Assembly: GCF_001570545.1 (NCBI RefSeq)
Contig: NZ_BBXD01000017.1
Location: forward strand, 346,099-410,098
Source: Herbidospora mongoliensis
GTDB taxonomy: Bacteria; Actinomycetota; Actinomycetes; Streptosporangiales; Streptosporangiaceae
Direction of reading: 5' to 3'
Length of the DNA stretch: 64,000 bases
In this document: piece by piece, positions 56,954 to 64,000 of the stretch
How positions within the stretch are numbered: position 1 is the first letter of the stretch
How the letters are laid out: every line of letters begins with the position of its first letter
The notes under the pieces: model-generated
Seen by the model: the letters and a program-made list of their open reading frames with translations, nothing else
What the model was told of the DNA's origin: nothing
The model's database searches: none
Translations under genes and position numbers: made by a program

Positions 56954-58451
56954 TACTCCAGTAGCACATCGGGATGTGGGCTGGAGATCAACGATGTAGG
57001 GCGCGCTTGTCTAGGCTTGTCTGCAGACGTTCTTGCTCGTTCGCACTTGTTCGCGCTCGTAGCCGGGTCAGATGCCGACGGCCACCGCTGTGACCATTCA
57101 GGTGTGTTGGAACTGAAGATCATGCGGTGGCCGCGATGGCCAGGTTAAAGCACCTCGGCGGTACTCGTCTGCGGGCCGGGCTGGATGAGGCATTCGCGCG
57201 AGTGGCGGCCCGGTTCAAACGGCGAGAGGTCAGACTGCGCGCCCGCTCCTGCGTTCAGGGTCTGCTGTCAGGACTGGAGCGCAAGACCAGCTGGTCACTG
57301 GCCGAGCATGCGGGCGAGGCGACGCCGCACGGCATGCAGCGGCTGTTCTCGACCGCGACATGGGACGTCGACGGAGTCCGGGACGACATCCGCGGCTACC
57401 TCTCCGATCATCTCGGCGAACTCGACGGGGTACTCGTCGGCGACGACACCGGGTTTGAGAAGAAGGGCAGCGGCTCGGCCGGAGTGCAGCGGCAGTACAC
57501 CGGAACCGCGGGGAAGATCACCAACTGTCAGATCGGGGTCTTCCTCGGCTACGCCACCCGCCGCGGCCGCGCCATCGTGGACCGCGAACTCTACCTGCCA
57601 CGCCAATCCTGGATCGAGGACGAACCTCGGTGTGAGAAGGCCAAAGTTCCCGCGCATACGGTCTTCGCCACCAAGCCCCAGCTCCTGCAAGCCATGATCG
57701 AACGCGCGATCACCGCGGATCTCCCCTTCGCTTGGGTCACCGCCGATGAGGCCTACGGCGACAACGGACCTCTGCGCCGTTTCCTGGAAGCCAGGCACAT
57801 CGCCTATGTTCTGGCCGTCGCCCGCTCCCACCACCTGACCACCGCGGCCGGCATCTTCCGCGCCGACGTCATCGCCGGGAAGGTCCCCGCAGCCGGTTGG
57901 CAGCGCCTATCCTCCAGCAACGGAGCCAAAGGCGAGCGGCTCTACGACTGGGCCCTGGTCGCCACCATCAGCCCCATCCACCATCTGCTCATCCGCCGGT
58001 CGATAAGCAAACCCGACGAGTTGGCCTTCTTTCTCTGTCACACGCCCATCCCGGCGTCCCTCAACCGGCTGGTCATGGTGGCCGGCACCCGCTGGAGCAT
58101 CGAGGAATGCTTCCAGACCGGCAAGAACGAAACCGGCCTTGATCACTACCAGGTCCGAAGCCATCCCGGCTGGTATCGGCACATCACCCTGGCCATGCTC
58201 GCCCTGGCCTATCTCACCGTCACTCGAGCCACGCTCAAGGACGAATCCAACACCGGACCCGATCCGGACGACCACTTAATCGCGATCTCCTCCAACGAGA
58301 TCCGCCGGCTCTTCGCTCTGCTGACCCAGTCAGCTCCGAACCACGACCACATCCACCATTGGTCCCGATGGCGACGACGCCACCAAACCCGAGCCCGCCG
58401 ATCCCACTACCAGCGACAACAGCTCAGAGATCTATAAGTGCTACTGGAGTA
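56954..58451 (+). mobile_element. IS701-family element with CTAG target duplication
   Basis: An 18-bp palindromic pair CTAGTACTCCAGTAGCAC (56950-56967) and GTGCTACTGGAGTACTAG (58438-58455) brackets the element. Outer CTAG on both sides fits the 4-bp YTAR duplication of IS701 elements, leaving a 1498-bp element with 14-bp inverted repeats. Intact ends and gene suggest a recent insertion. Confidence 0.88.
57127..58437 (+). CDS. IS701-family transposase
   Basis: 436 residues. FARVAARFKRREVRLRARSC, EHAGEATPHGMQRLFSTATW, then catalytic GVLVGDDTGFEKKGSGSAG, PFAWVTADEAYGDNGPLRRF and RWSIEECFQTGKNETGLDHY (D, D, E). GVQRQYTGTAGKITNCQIGV is the conserved block shared with the dead copy at 407. The reading frame is whole and the stop lies at the right inverted repeat. 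Confidence 0.92.
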   Translation: MAAMARLKHLGGTRLRAGLDEAFARVAARFKRREVRLRARSCVQGLLSGLERKTSWSLAEHAGEATPHGMQRLFSTATWDVDGVRDDIRGYLSDHLGELDGVLVGDDTGFEKKGSGSAGVQRQYTGTAGKITNCQIGVFLGYATRRGRAIVDRELYLPRQSWIEDEPRCEKAKVPAHTVFATKPQLLQAMIERAITADLPFAWVTADEAYGDNGPLRRFLEARHIAYVLAVARSHHLTTAAGIFRADVIAGKVPAAGWQRLSSSNGAKGERLYDWALVATISPIHHLLIRRSISKPDELAFFLCHTPIPASLNRLVMVAGTRWSIEECFQTGKNETGLDHYQVRSHPGWYRHITLAMLALAYLTVTRATLKDESNTGPDPDDHLIAISSNEIRRLFALLTQSAPNHDHIHHWSRWRRRHQTRARRSHYQRQQLRDL

Positions 58452-58539
58452 CTAGGTCTCACCGGGAACCGAGCGGACGCGGATCTCGCCACGGTGTCAC
58501 CGGCGATGATGCGGTGCCCAATCTCGATGATCCCACATC

Positions 58540-58616
58540 TGTGCCCGCCGAAAATTCCATCCACGCAGTTCAAGCGGCAGGTGAATCCTCGTGAAGGACT
58601 CCGTCGAGTGGCGCTA
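58540..58616 (-). mobile_element. End fragment of a type B rve IS
   Basis: TGTGCCCGCCGAAAATTCCA and CAGTTCAAGCGGCAGGTGAA match the terminal 75 bases (inverted repeat plus last transposase codons) of the element at 59542. Only the end remains. Sequence to 58880 shows no gene. Confidence 0.65.
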
Positions 58617-58880
58617 GCGAGACCTGAGCGGTTACCGCCCCTCAGCCGGACGGATGGCCATCGAGAACCATGCCCGGCCCGGCGACGAGGGTCGCACCTT
58701 CTTGGTCCATCGGCATACGCACGCAGTTCTCATCCTGACACCAGCACACGCAAAAAACGTTCCTCTGGCTCCCGGCATCGAGGATCAGCCCCCAATACCC
58801 CAGCAGCTCGGACGCTTTGACTTAGGACGCACGTCAAGAATACGCAATCGTGTTTGGGTAAAATCCGACGGGGTAACTGA

Positions 58881-58912
58881 TGGTTGCTCGGTGGTTGCTC
58901 ATTGGTACGCGA
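58881..58912 (+). repeat. Third copy of the TGGTTGCTCG block
   Basis: TGGTTGCTCGGTGGTTGCTC then ATTGGTACG; same block as inside repeats A (19591) and B (59132), but without the tRNA end. Confidence 0.6.
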
Positions 58913-59018
58913 TACGGGGCGGCATTGTGCACTACCAGTGGGGACTTTGGCAGCGGCAAATCCGGGCGGTCTAATAGAAATGGATAGCGTGCGGCATTGG
59001 CGGATACTAAGTCCGCAT

Positions 59019-59161
59019 ACTTTTAATCCGTAGGTTCAGGGTTCGAATCCCTGGCGCCCCACCACGTATGACCCGATTCGACCGGTTGCTTTGTCCCGGC
59101 TTGGGGCCTCGGTAGCGAGGCGAGATCGCCTGTGGTTGCTCGACGGTTCCTCATTGGTACG
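59019..59161 (+). repeat. att-like repeat B: 3' half of tRNA-Lys(UUU) plus flank
   Basis: ACTTTTAATCCGTAGGTTCA, GGGTTCGAATCCCTGGCG and CCCCACCA (59019-59064) form the anticodon loop (UUU), variable loop, T-arm and acceptor 3' strand of tRNA-Lys. The 5' half is missing; sequence left of the anticodon loop does not pair. Such a break inside the anticodon loop is typical of a tyrosine-recombinase attachment site. The following about 97 bases match repeat A. Confidence 0.7.
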
Positions 59162-59239
59162 TTCGCACACCCGGTGAAGATCGTTAAGCGGGTCGACGTC
59201 AAGCCGGACCCATCTGATGACCACAGAGGATCCCCAAAA

Positions 59240-59263
59240 CGGGGCTCGAGAGCCCCGCTTCTT
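59240..59263 (+). terminator. Hairpin with T-rich tail
   Basis: CGGGGCT-CGAG-AGCCCCG followed by CTTCTTCTTC; 7-bp GC stem. It may be the old terminator of the tRNA transcript. The stretch 59264-59541 shows no gene. Confidence 0.55.
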
Positions 59264-59541
59264 CTTCACCAGGTCGCCCAAGCTCCGAGCCTTGGTCAAC
59301 TCATCGATGCCGAGGAGAACGTCGTTCAGGACTGGAGCCGTTCCGCGGCCTCTTCTGGAACGGCTCGTTGTGCTTGTTCGTACGTTCACCCTCTCAGCAG
59401 TCATGGCCGCGGCGGTCGCTGCGTCTGCCGCCCTGACGACCCCACACCGGGATGGGGCATGAGACTGCTGCGGGGAGTGTCTGTGTCTCGGAGGACCGCC
59501 GGCACATCGTGGTGTGTGACAAACAAGGCCGACAACCGGCA

Positions 59542-60783
59542 CTGCGCCTGCCGAAAACCTCATCCATGCAGTTCAAGCGGCATGTTGGTATTCGTGGAGG
59601 ATTCCGCTGAGTCTGTCTCGTCGGCGAATGTTCAGGTTGATGATTCGTTCGGGGTCGGTGATCGGAACCGGGACGGCCCGCAGTGGAGTCGCCTGTGCAA
59701 GGGCTTGGTGGACTCGGTGCTGGTTGTAAAACTCCTCGTACTCGCGTAGGGCGTGACGCAGGTGGCGTTCGTTCCAGAGCAGGCAGCGGTCCAGAAGTTC
59801 GTGGCGGCACGATTGCACCCACCGTTCCATCATGGAGTTCATGCGGGGCACGCGGACGCCGGTGAGCACAGTCTGGATGCCGGCATCGGCGAGGATCTCG
59901 TCGATCAGGACGGGGAACTTCCCGCCGCGGTCTCTGATCAGGTAACGTGCCCGGCCGCCCGCGTCCTCCAGATCCATGACGAGGTTCTTGAACGTCTGGA
60001 TGACCCAGGTGGCGGTCGGGTGGGCCGTGGTGCCCAGCACGCGGACGCGCCTGGTGGCGTGGTCGATGACGGCCAGGATGTACTGGCGCTGGCCGTTCAG
60101 GGTGACGGTCTCGATGAAGTCGCAGGCCAGCAGCGCACCCGCTTGGGAGCGCAGAAAATCGGCCCAAGTCGTAGATGCGCGGTCAGGGGCGGGGTCGATG
60201 CCTTCCTGTTTAAGGATTTCCCACACGGTAGAGGGGGCGATCTTGATGCGAAGGGTGACGAGTTCGCCGTGCACCCGCCGATATCCCCAGGACGGGTTCT
60301 CCTTCACCAGACGCAGAATGAGAGCGCGGATAGAGCGGACCGTGGGCGGACGTCCAGCCCGCTTCGGCCGGCAGGTGCGCGCGTGACGCTGTTTCACCAG
60401 GTCGCGGTGCCAGCGCAGGATGGTGTCTGGTCGAACAAGCAGCCGTAGCCGGCGCACAACCTCGCGAGGCAACGGTGTCAGGAGTCCAGCCAAGAAGGCT
60501 CGATCCTCCGCAGCGAATCTCACCTTGTCGGCGCCGAGCTGCCGTTCAAGGACGGTGATCTGGTGGCGCAGGACAAGAATCTCGGCGTCTTTGTCGCGAT
60601 CGCTCATCGGAAGCAGCCGTAGCGCGGCGAAGGCGTTCGTGTTGGTGAGATAGGCCAGACGAAGGAACACAAACGATCATCCTGCTGCGTTTGGCCCCTT
60701 TGCTCCAGGCCAGGACACGCGCTGGCCCAGAGGAACCAGACAAACCTCACCGACCTGCACGGATGGAATTATCGGCAGGCGCA
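59542..60783 (-). mobile_element. Intact type B rve IS element
   Basis: Imperfect inverted repeats of about 29 bp at 59542-59571 and 60755-60783 (TGCGCCTGCCGAAAAC..; complement ..TTATCGGCAGGCGCA). The transposase fills the element. Fragments of the same type are at 39633, 58540 and 62180. Confidence 0.82.
59573..60670 (-). CDS. rve-type (integrase core) transposase
   Basis: 365 residues in one frame. [59 protein letters not shown] (helix-turn-helix), then the DDE core: ALLACDFIETVTLNGQRQYI, RYLIRDRGGKFPVLIDEILA and PRMNSMMERWVQSCRHELLD; it ends RRRDRLSGILHEYQHAA. It appears complete. I place it with IS3/IS481-like single-ORF elements annotated as integrase core proteins. Confidence 0.9.
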   Translation of the reverse strand: MFLRLAYLTNTNAFAALRLLPMSDRDKDAEILVLRHQITVLERQLGADKVRFAAEDRAFLAGLLTPLPREVVRRLRLLVRPDTILRWHRDLVKQRHARTCRPKRAGRPPTVRSIRALILRLVKENPSWGYRRVHGELVTLRIKIAPSTVWEILKQEGIDPAPDRASTTWADFLRSQAGALLACDFIETVTLNGQRQYILAVIDHATRRVRVLGTTAHPTATWVIQTFKNLVMDLEDAGGRARYLIRDRGGKFPVLIDEILADAGIQTVLTGVRVPRMNSMMERWVQSCRHELLDRCLLWNERHLRHALREYEEFYNQHRVHQALAQATPLRAVPVPITDPERIINLNIRRRDRLSGILHEYQHAA

Positions 60784-61123
60784 CTGTCGCCGAGGGCGCC
60801 TCTGCTCTCATACGGCTGGCGATGCGCTGATGTCCGTACTCCCGGAGGCGGGAACACGTCACGACCTGCACGCTTCCCGGCTCTGGGAAGCTTGGCCGAC
60901 GCAGTTCATCCGCTCCCTGACCAGCCTTCTTCCCGGCATCACGAAGATCCGGTCACCGTTCGGGGCGCGCAGAACCTCGAAGGGCAGATCGGGGAGGGAG
61001 GACATCTCCCCGGGATTATCTCAGGGCGGCCCGAGAGAGGCGACTGTCGCCGTAACGGTAGGACCGCCGGATGATGCCGTACCGGAAATTGGTAGTAGGC
61101 ACGCCAAACGGACCGGGGGCGTC
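60784..61123. other. No gene; transposase trace next to the IS
   Basis: A minus-strand trace (SRLREYGHQRIASRMRAEAP) at 60784-60870 resembles a transposase helix-turn-helix (YGHRRIA). Otherwise nothing recognised. Confidence 0.35.
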
Positions 61124-61474
61124 ATGACTGAAGAGAGCCCAGAAATCCAGGCGTTGCGAGCGGCGGACAGGGAGATCAACGCCATCCTCGTAGCGTTATG
61201 GACGACAGTGGTCTTCTCGCCCTTTCTCGCCGTTTTAGCGGTCAGCTTCTATGTGACCCACGGCCTCGGCTGGGGTTCGGGGCTGGTCGCAGGGGTGGTT
61301 GTCGTCGGGGTCGCGGTGCTACTTATGCGCGACGTCAATCCTGAACTTTGGGATGCGAAGGGGAGCATCAAGAGTCAGCTTCCCGCCGAACCGCTTCCCA
61401 CGTACCACGGGCAGGAATGTCTCGTGTGCCGAGAGTGGACGACGCGCCCTCACTACCACCCGGGCCACTACTAG
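61124..61474 (+). CDS. Small membrane protein, two helices
   Basis: 116 residues from ATG 61124: EIQALRAADREINAILVALW, VVFSPFLAVLAVSFYVTHGL, LVAGVVVVGVAVLLMRDVNP, then a soluble tail with CLVCREWTTRPHYHPGHY (CxxC and His pairs). Family unknown. With the next gene (57 bases on) it forms a likely two-gene unit of membrane proteins, surrounded by IS elements. No ribosome site stands out. Confidence 0.55.
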   Translation: MTEESPEIQALRAADREINAILVALWTTVVFSPFLAVLAVSFYVTHGLGWGSGLVAGVVVVGVAVLLMRDVNPELWDAKGSIKSQLPAEPLPTYHGQECLVCREWTTRPHYHPGHY

Positions 61475-61530
61475 CCGTAGCTTCCTCGACGACGCCTACA
61501 CCGCCTGGAAGAGACGCGGTTCTTCCTTAA

Positions 61531-61947
61531 ATGGAAGCCCTTCGAAGGTTCCTCCAGGCGGACAGTGGACTGGTGAGCGCGAACAAAACTCCGGCCGATA
61601 GGCCGGGCATCGAAATGCTGAAGGCGAAGCGGGACCGTCTCGGAAACCGCATGTGGCTGCTTGCGGGCTACGTTTTCCTCGTCGCCCCCACCCAGACATT
61701 GCTGGTTGTTGTCCAACCCTTCGTGGACGGCCACAGCTGGGAATGGTCCTTCTATCTCGGCCTGGTGTCCATCTGGGTCACTTGGATGGCCGCCAAGCTG
61801 TTCTTCCGCCTTTGGGAGGCGCGGGATCGAGTCGCCGCACAGATACCGGAGCCGCCCGAACGCCCCGTACCTCCGTATCGGGCTCCGACCTATGACAACC
61901 CGCTCCGGGATCCCCTCGCCGTAGGATCCTCCCCGTACATCTACTGA
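61531..61947 (+). CDS. Small membrane protein with proline-rich tail
   Basis: 138 residues: GNRMWLLAGYVFLVAPTQTL, LVVVQPF, WSFYLGLVSIWVTWMAAKLF, then RDRVAAQIPEPPERPVPPYR and DNPLRDPLAVGSSPYIY. Two membrane helices and a Pro/Tyr-rich cytoplasmic or outer tail. Unknown family. A later start (MLKAKRDRLGNRM) is possible. Confidence 0.55.
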   Translation: MEALRRFLQADSGLVSANKTPADRPGIEMLKAKRDRLGNRMWLLAGYVFLVAPTQTLLVVVQPFVDGHSWEWSFYLGLVSIWVTWMAAKLFFRLWEARDRVAAQIPEPPERPVPPYRAPTYDNPLRDPLAVGSSPYIY

Positions 61948-62071
61948 CCCGGCCGCGTGCGCTAGGCCACTCTGCGCGCCCGGATGAAGGCCGTCACCGC
62001 ATCCACATCCTCATCCGACAAGACTCCGGTCATGCACGGGGCGATCTCTGAACCGATGACGAAGACGACCC

Positions 62072-62600
62072 TGTGGGGCGCGAAAACCCGGAGATGGCCT
62101 CTGACCTGTGATTATCTCTACTTCGTCTATGCGGCCCGCCGGTATTGGTTGATCAGTGTGCCTGCCGGTGAACATTGGGCTCGCCGGCGCCGAGCTGCCG
62201 CTAAGAACGGTGATCTGGTGGCGAGGGCAAGGATCTCGACCTCCTTGTCCCGATCCCTCATCGGAAGCAGCCGTAGCGCGGCAAAGACGTTCGTGACGGC
62301 CAGATAGGCCAGGCGCAAGAGCACAAGTGATCATTCTGCCGCGATCAGCTCTTTTCCGAAGCCGAAGCGGGCGCATGCCAGGAGGAACCCGGGCAAGGCC
62401 GATGACCAGCATGGATGACATTTTCGGCAGGCGCAAGGTCTGGATCCAGCGCTCCATGATGGAGTTCATGCGCGGTAGGCGAATGCCGGTCTTGATCACT
62501 TGTATTCCAGCGTCGGCCAGCACAGCGTCGAAGGCCGCGGTGAATTTGGCGTCGCGGTCGCGGACGAGAAACGTGGCGATGGCTGTACCGATTCAAAACT
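62072..62600 (-). mobile_element. Chimeric transposase debris (types A and B)
   Basis: 62072-62158 matches the left end of the type A element (inverted repeat, GGCCTCTGA.., last residues LINQYRRAA). 62180-62324 codes LLRLAYLAVTNVFAALRLLP, the N-terminus of type B, fused to that end. 62410-62434 is a type B inverted repeat. 62440-62600 codes DAGIQVIKTGIRLPRMNSIM and a DRDAKFT trace. At least three elements are spliced together by deletions. Confidence 0.7.
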
Positions 62601-62637
62601 CGTACACGTGGTCTGAGCTGGCGCTTCTTCGGGACAG

Positions 62638-63398
62638 CTAGGCTGCTCGGTGGTACTCGTTGATCGCTCCGCTAAGCACTCTGCGGCGCTTGATGCGACC
62701 TTCTGTCGGGACGACAACTCGCTCGTCTTGACCGGGTGGGCGTTGCTGTCGAGACTGGTGCGGTCGATGCGCGTTGTAGTGCTCGGCGTACTCCTCCAGG
62801 ACCGATCGCAGATGCCGTTCGTCGTAGACCAGCATTCGGTCAGTGCATTCGGCCCGTACGGTGCGCACCCAGCGTTCGGCGTAGCAGTTGGCCCGAGGTG
62901 TCCGCGGTGGCGTCTTCATCACCGCGACGCTCGCGGTGATGAAGATCTCGTCGAAGACGGCGGTGAACTTGGCGTCCCGGTCACGGATGAGGAATCGGAA
63001 CGAGCCGGCCCTTCGCCCGAGATCCATGAGCAGGTTACGGGCCCGCTGAGCCGTCCACGCGCCGGCGGGGTTGGCCGTCACCCCCAGGATTCGAACGTGC
63101 CGCGTCTGCACCCCCATCACGAACAACACGTACAAGCGCTTCAACAAGATCGTGCCGACATGAAAGAAGCCGTAGGCCAGTAGCCCCTTCGCCTGCAGGC
63201 GAAGGAATGCCCGCCAGGAGGTGTCGATGGTTCGGGGAGCCGGACCGGACCGGCGCGAGCGGAGAATCCGTCTCACGGTCGCTTCGCTGAGCTGAACGCC
63301 GAGCCGAACCAGTTCGCCGTGTACCCGCCGATACCCCCACCTCGGGTTCTCCCCGGCCAGACGGACGACCAGGTCTCGGAGCTCCCGGGGGTTCGCCC
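62638..63398 (-). pseudogene. rve-type transposase truncated by IS3 insertion
   Basis: The frame is open from the IS3 end: [127 protein letters not shown]. The first Asp, expected in a CDFFHV-type motif, reads YGFFHV, so a catalytic residue is probably lost. The N-terminal about 90 residues are missing at the IS3 junction (about 63399). Confidence 0.75.
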
Positions 63399-63417
63399 CT
63401 GAATGTGGACACCGTTC

Positions 63418-64000
63418 TCAGGCTGCGGTAGCGATGCTACCTGCGGTTTTCTCGTAGTTGACCGGTGACATCTGGCCGAGCGCGGAGTGTCGGCGGCGGG
63501 TGTTGTAGCGGGTGATCCATCGGAACACGGTCAGGCGGGCGTCACGGGCGCAGGCCCACCGGGGAGCGCCCCGCAGCGTCTCGCGCTTGAGCGTGGCGTT
63601 GAAGGACTCGGCCGCGGCGTTGTCCGCGCTCGTGCCGACCACGCCCCGGGAACGGGTGACGTGCAGGCGGCGGCAGGCCTCCTCGAACTCGCGGCTGCAG
63701 TACTGCGCGCCGTTGTCGCTGTGGAAGACCGCGCCGTCCAGGCTGCCGCCACGTGTGCGGGCCGCGGCCTCCAGGGCGTCCACGACGAGTTCGGTGCGCA
63801 TGTGGTCGGCGATCGACCAGCCCGCCAGCCGCCGCGACCCCAGATCCAGGACAGTCGCCAAGTACAGGAACCTGCCGTCCCCGATCGGCAGATACGTGAT
63901 ATCGCCGACGCACCTCTGGTTCGGCTGCCCGGCGGTGAAGTCACGCCGCACCAAGTCAGGGACCGGGGTCGCGGACGGTTCGGGCACCGTGGTGCGGACC
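63418..64000 (-). CDS. IS3-family transposase orfB, N-terminus beyond window
   Basis: The frame runs from the window edge to the stop at 63418: TTVPEPSATPVPDLVRRDFT, RCVGDITYLPIGDGRFLYLA (first Asp), GAVFHSDNGAQYCSREFEEA (second Asp), ADNAAAESFNATLKRETLRG (Glu), YNTRRRHSALGQMSPVNYEK. All DDE residues are present. The IS right end (TGAATGTGGACACCGTTCTC, about 63400-63419) lies immediately past the stop and adjoins the truncated transposase at 62638. Confidence 0.9.
   Translation of the reverse strand, partial: VRTTVPEPSATPVPDLVRRDFTAGQPNQRCVGDITYLPIGDGRFLYLATVLDLGSRRLAGWSIADHMRTELVVDALEAAARTRGGSLDGAVFHSDNGAQYCSREFEEACRRLHVTRSRGVVGTSADNAAAESFNATLKRETLRGAPRWACARDARLTVFRWITRYNTRRRHSALGQMSPVNYEKTAGSIATAA

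Overview
The window is GC-rich actinobacterial DNA (GC-ending codons, GTG starts, a DevS/DevR two-component system, SARP/BTAD regulators). Its protein style fits a filamentous actinomycete such as a Streptosporangiales relative; this placement is inference. No rRNA, no intact tRNA and no CRISPR array were seen.

Region 1 (about 1-19.4 kb) is a hypoxia/dormancy island of DosR type. It has a GAF-GAF DevS-like histidine kinase, a DevR-like response regulator with the M. tuberculosis DevR landmark residues at the same numbers, phosphoketolase coupled to a P-type ATPase, a tandem universal stress protein, a DoxX membrane protein, an Acg-type nitroreductase, CBS-domain and pyridoxamine-oxidase-like proteins, and a GNAT/acyl-CoA synthetase fusion. 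At least nine 20-bp sites resembling the DosR box stand upstream of these genes. The island is partly ruined: flavodoxin, SRPBCC, CBS-BON, a second nitroreductase, MgtA-type ATPase and a USP start survive only as relics. At its left edge lie a MazF-like toxin gene (cut by the window end) and a dead IS701-type transposase.

Region 2 (about 19.5-59.2 kb) is an accretion zone between two same-orientation, about 80% similar repeats that both carry a tRNA 3' end (19.5 kb and 59.0 kb; the second is the 3' half of tRNA-Lys-UUU). It holds two dead tyrosine-recombinase fragments. Cargo includes NUDIX, a 1051-residue BTAD-ATPase-TPR regulator, a TetR/methyltransferase pair with a palindromic operator, truncated haemoglobin, a broken TauE/SafE permease, several secreted proteins (two are tandem paralogues, one an RCC1-PASTA protein) and an ABC-F ATPase. 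An IS-rich stretch (IS110, IS630, ISL3 twice, IS701 and rve-type elements) follows.

The most interesting cargo is at 46.2-54.2 kb: a tightly overlapping four-gene operon (acidic/glycine-rich protein, Cys-rich zinc-type protein, Ig-like repeat protein, 1424-residue subtilase with an OmpA-like C-terminus; none has a signal peptide). It diverges from a small SARP regulator. Between them sit two perfect 7-4-7 heptamer direct repeats in mirror arrangement, the layout expected of SARP operators. I do not recognise this module as a described system.

Region 3 (59.2-64 kb) is mostly transposases, intact and broken, around two small membrane-protein genes, and ends inside an IS3-family orfB.
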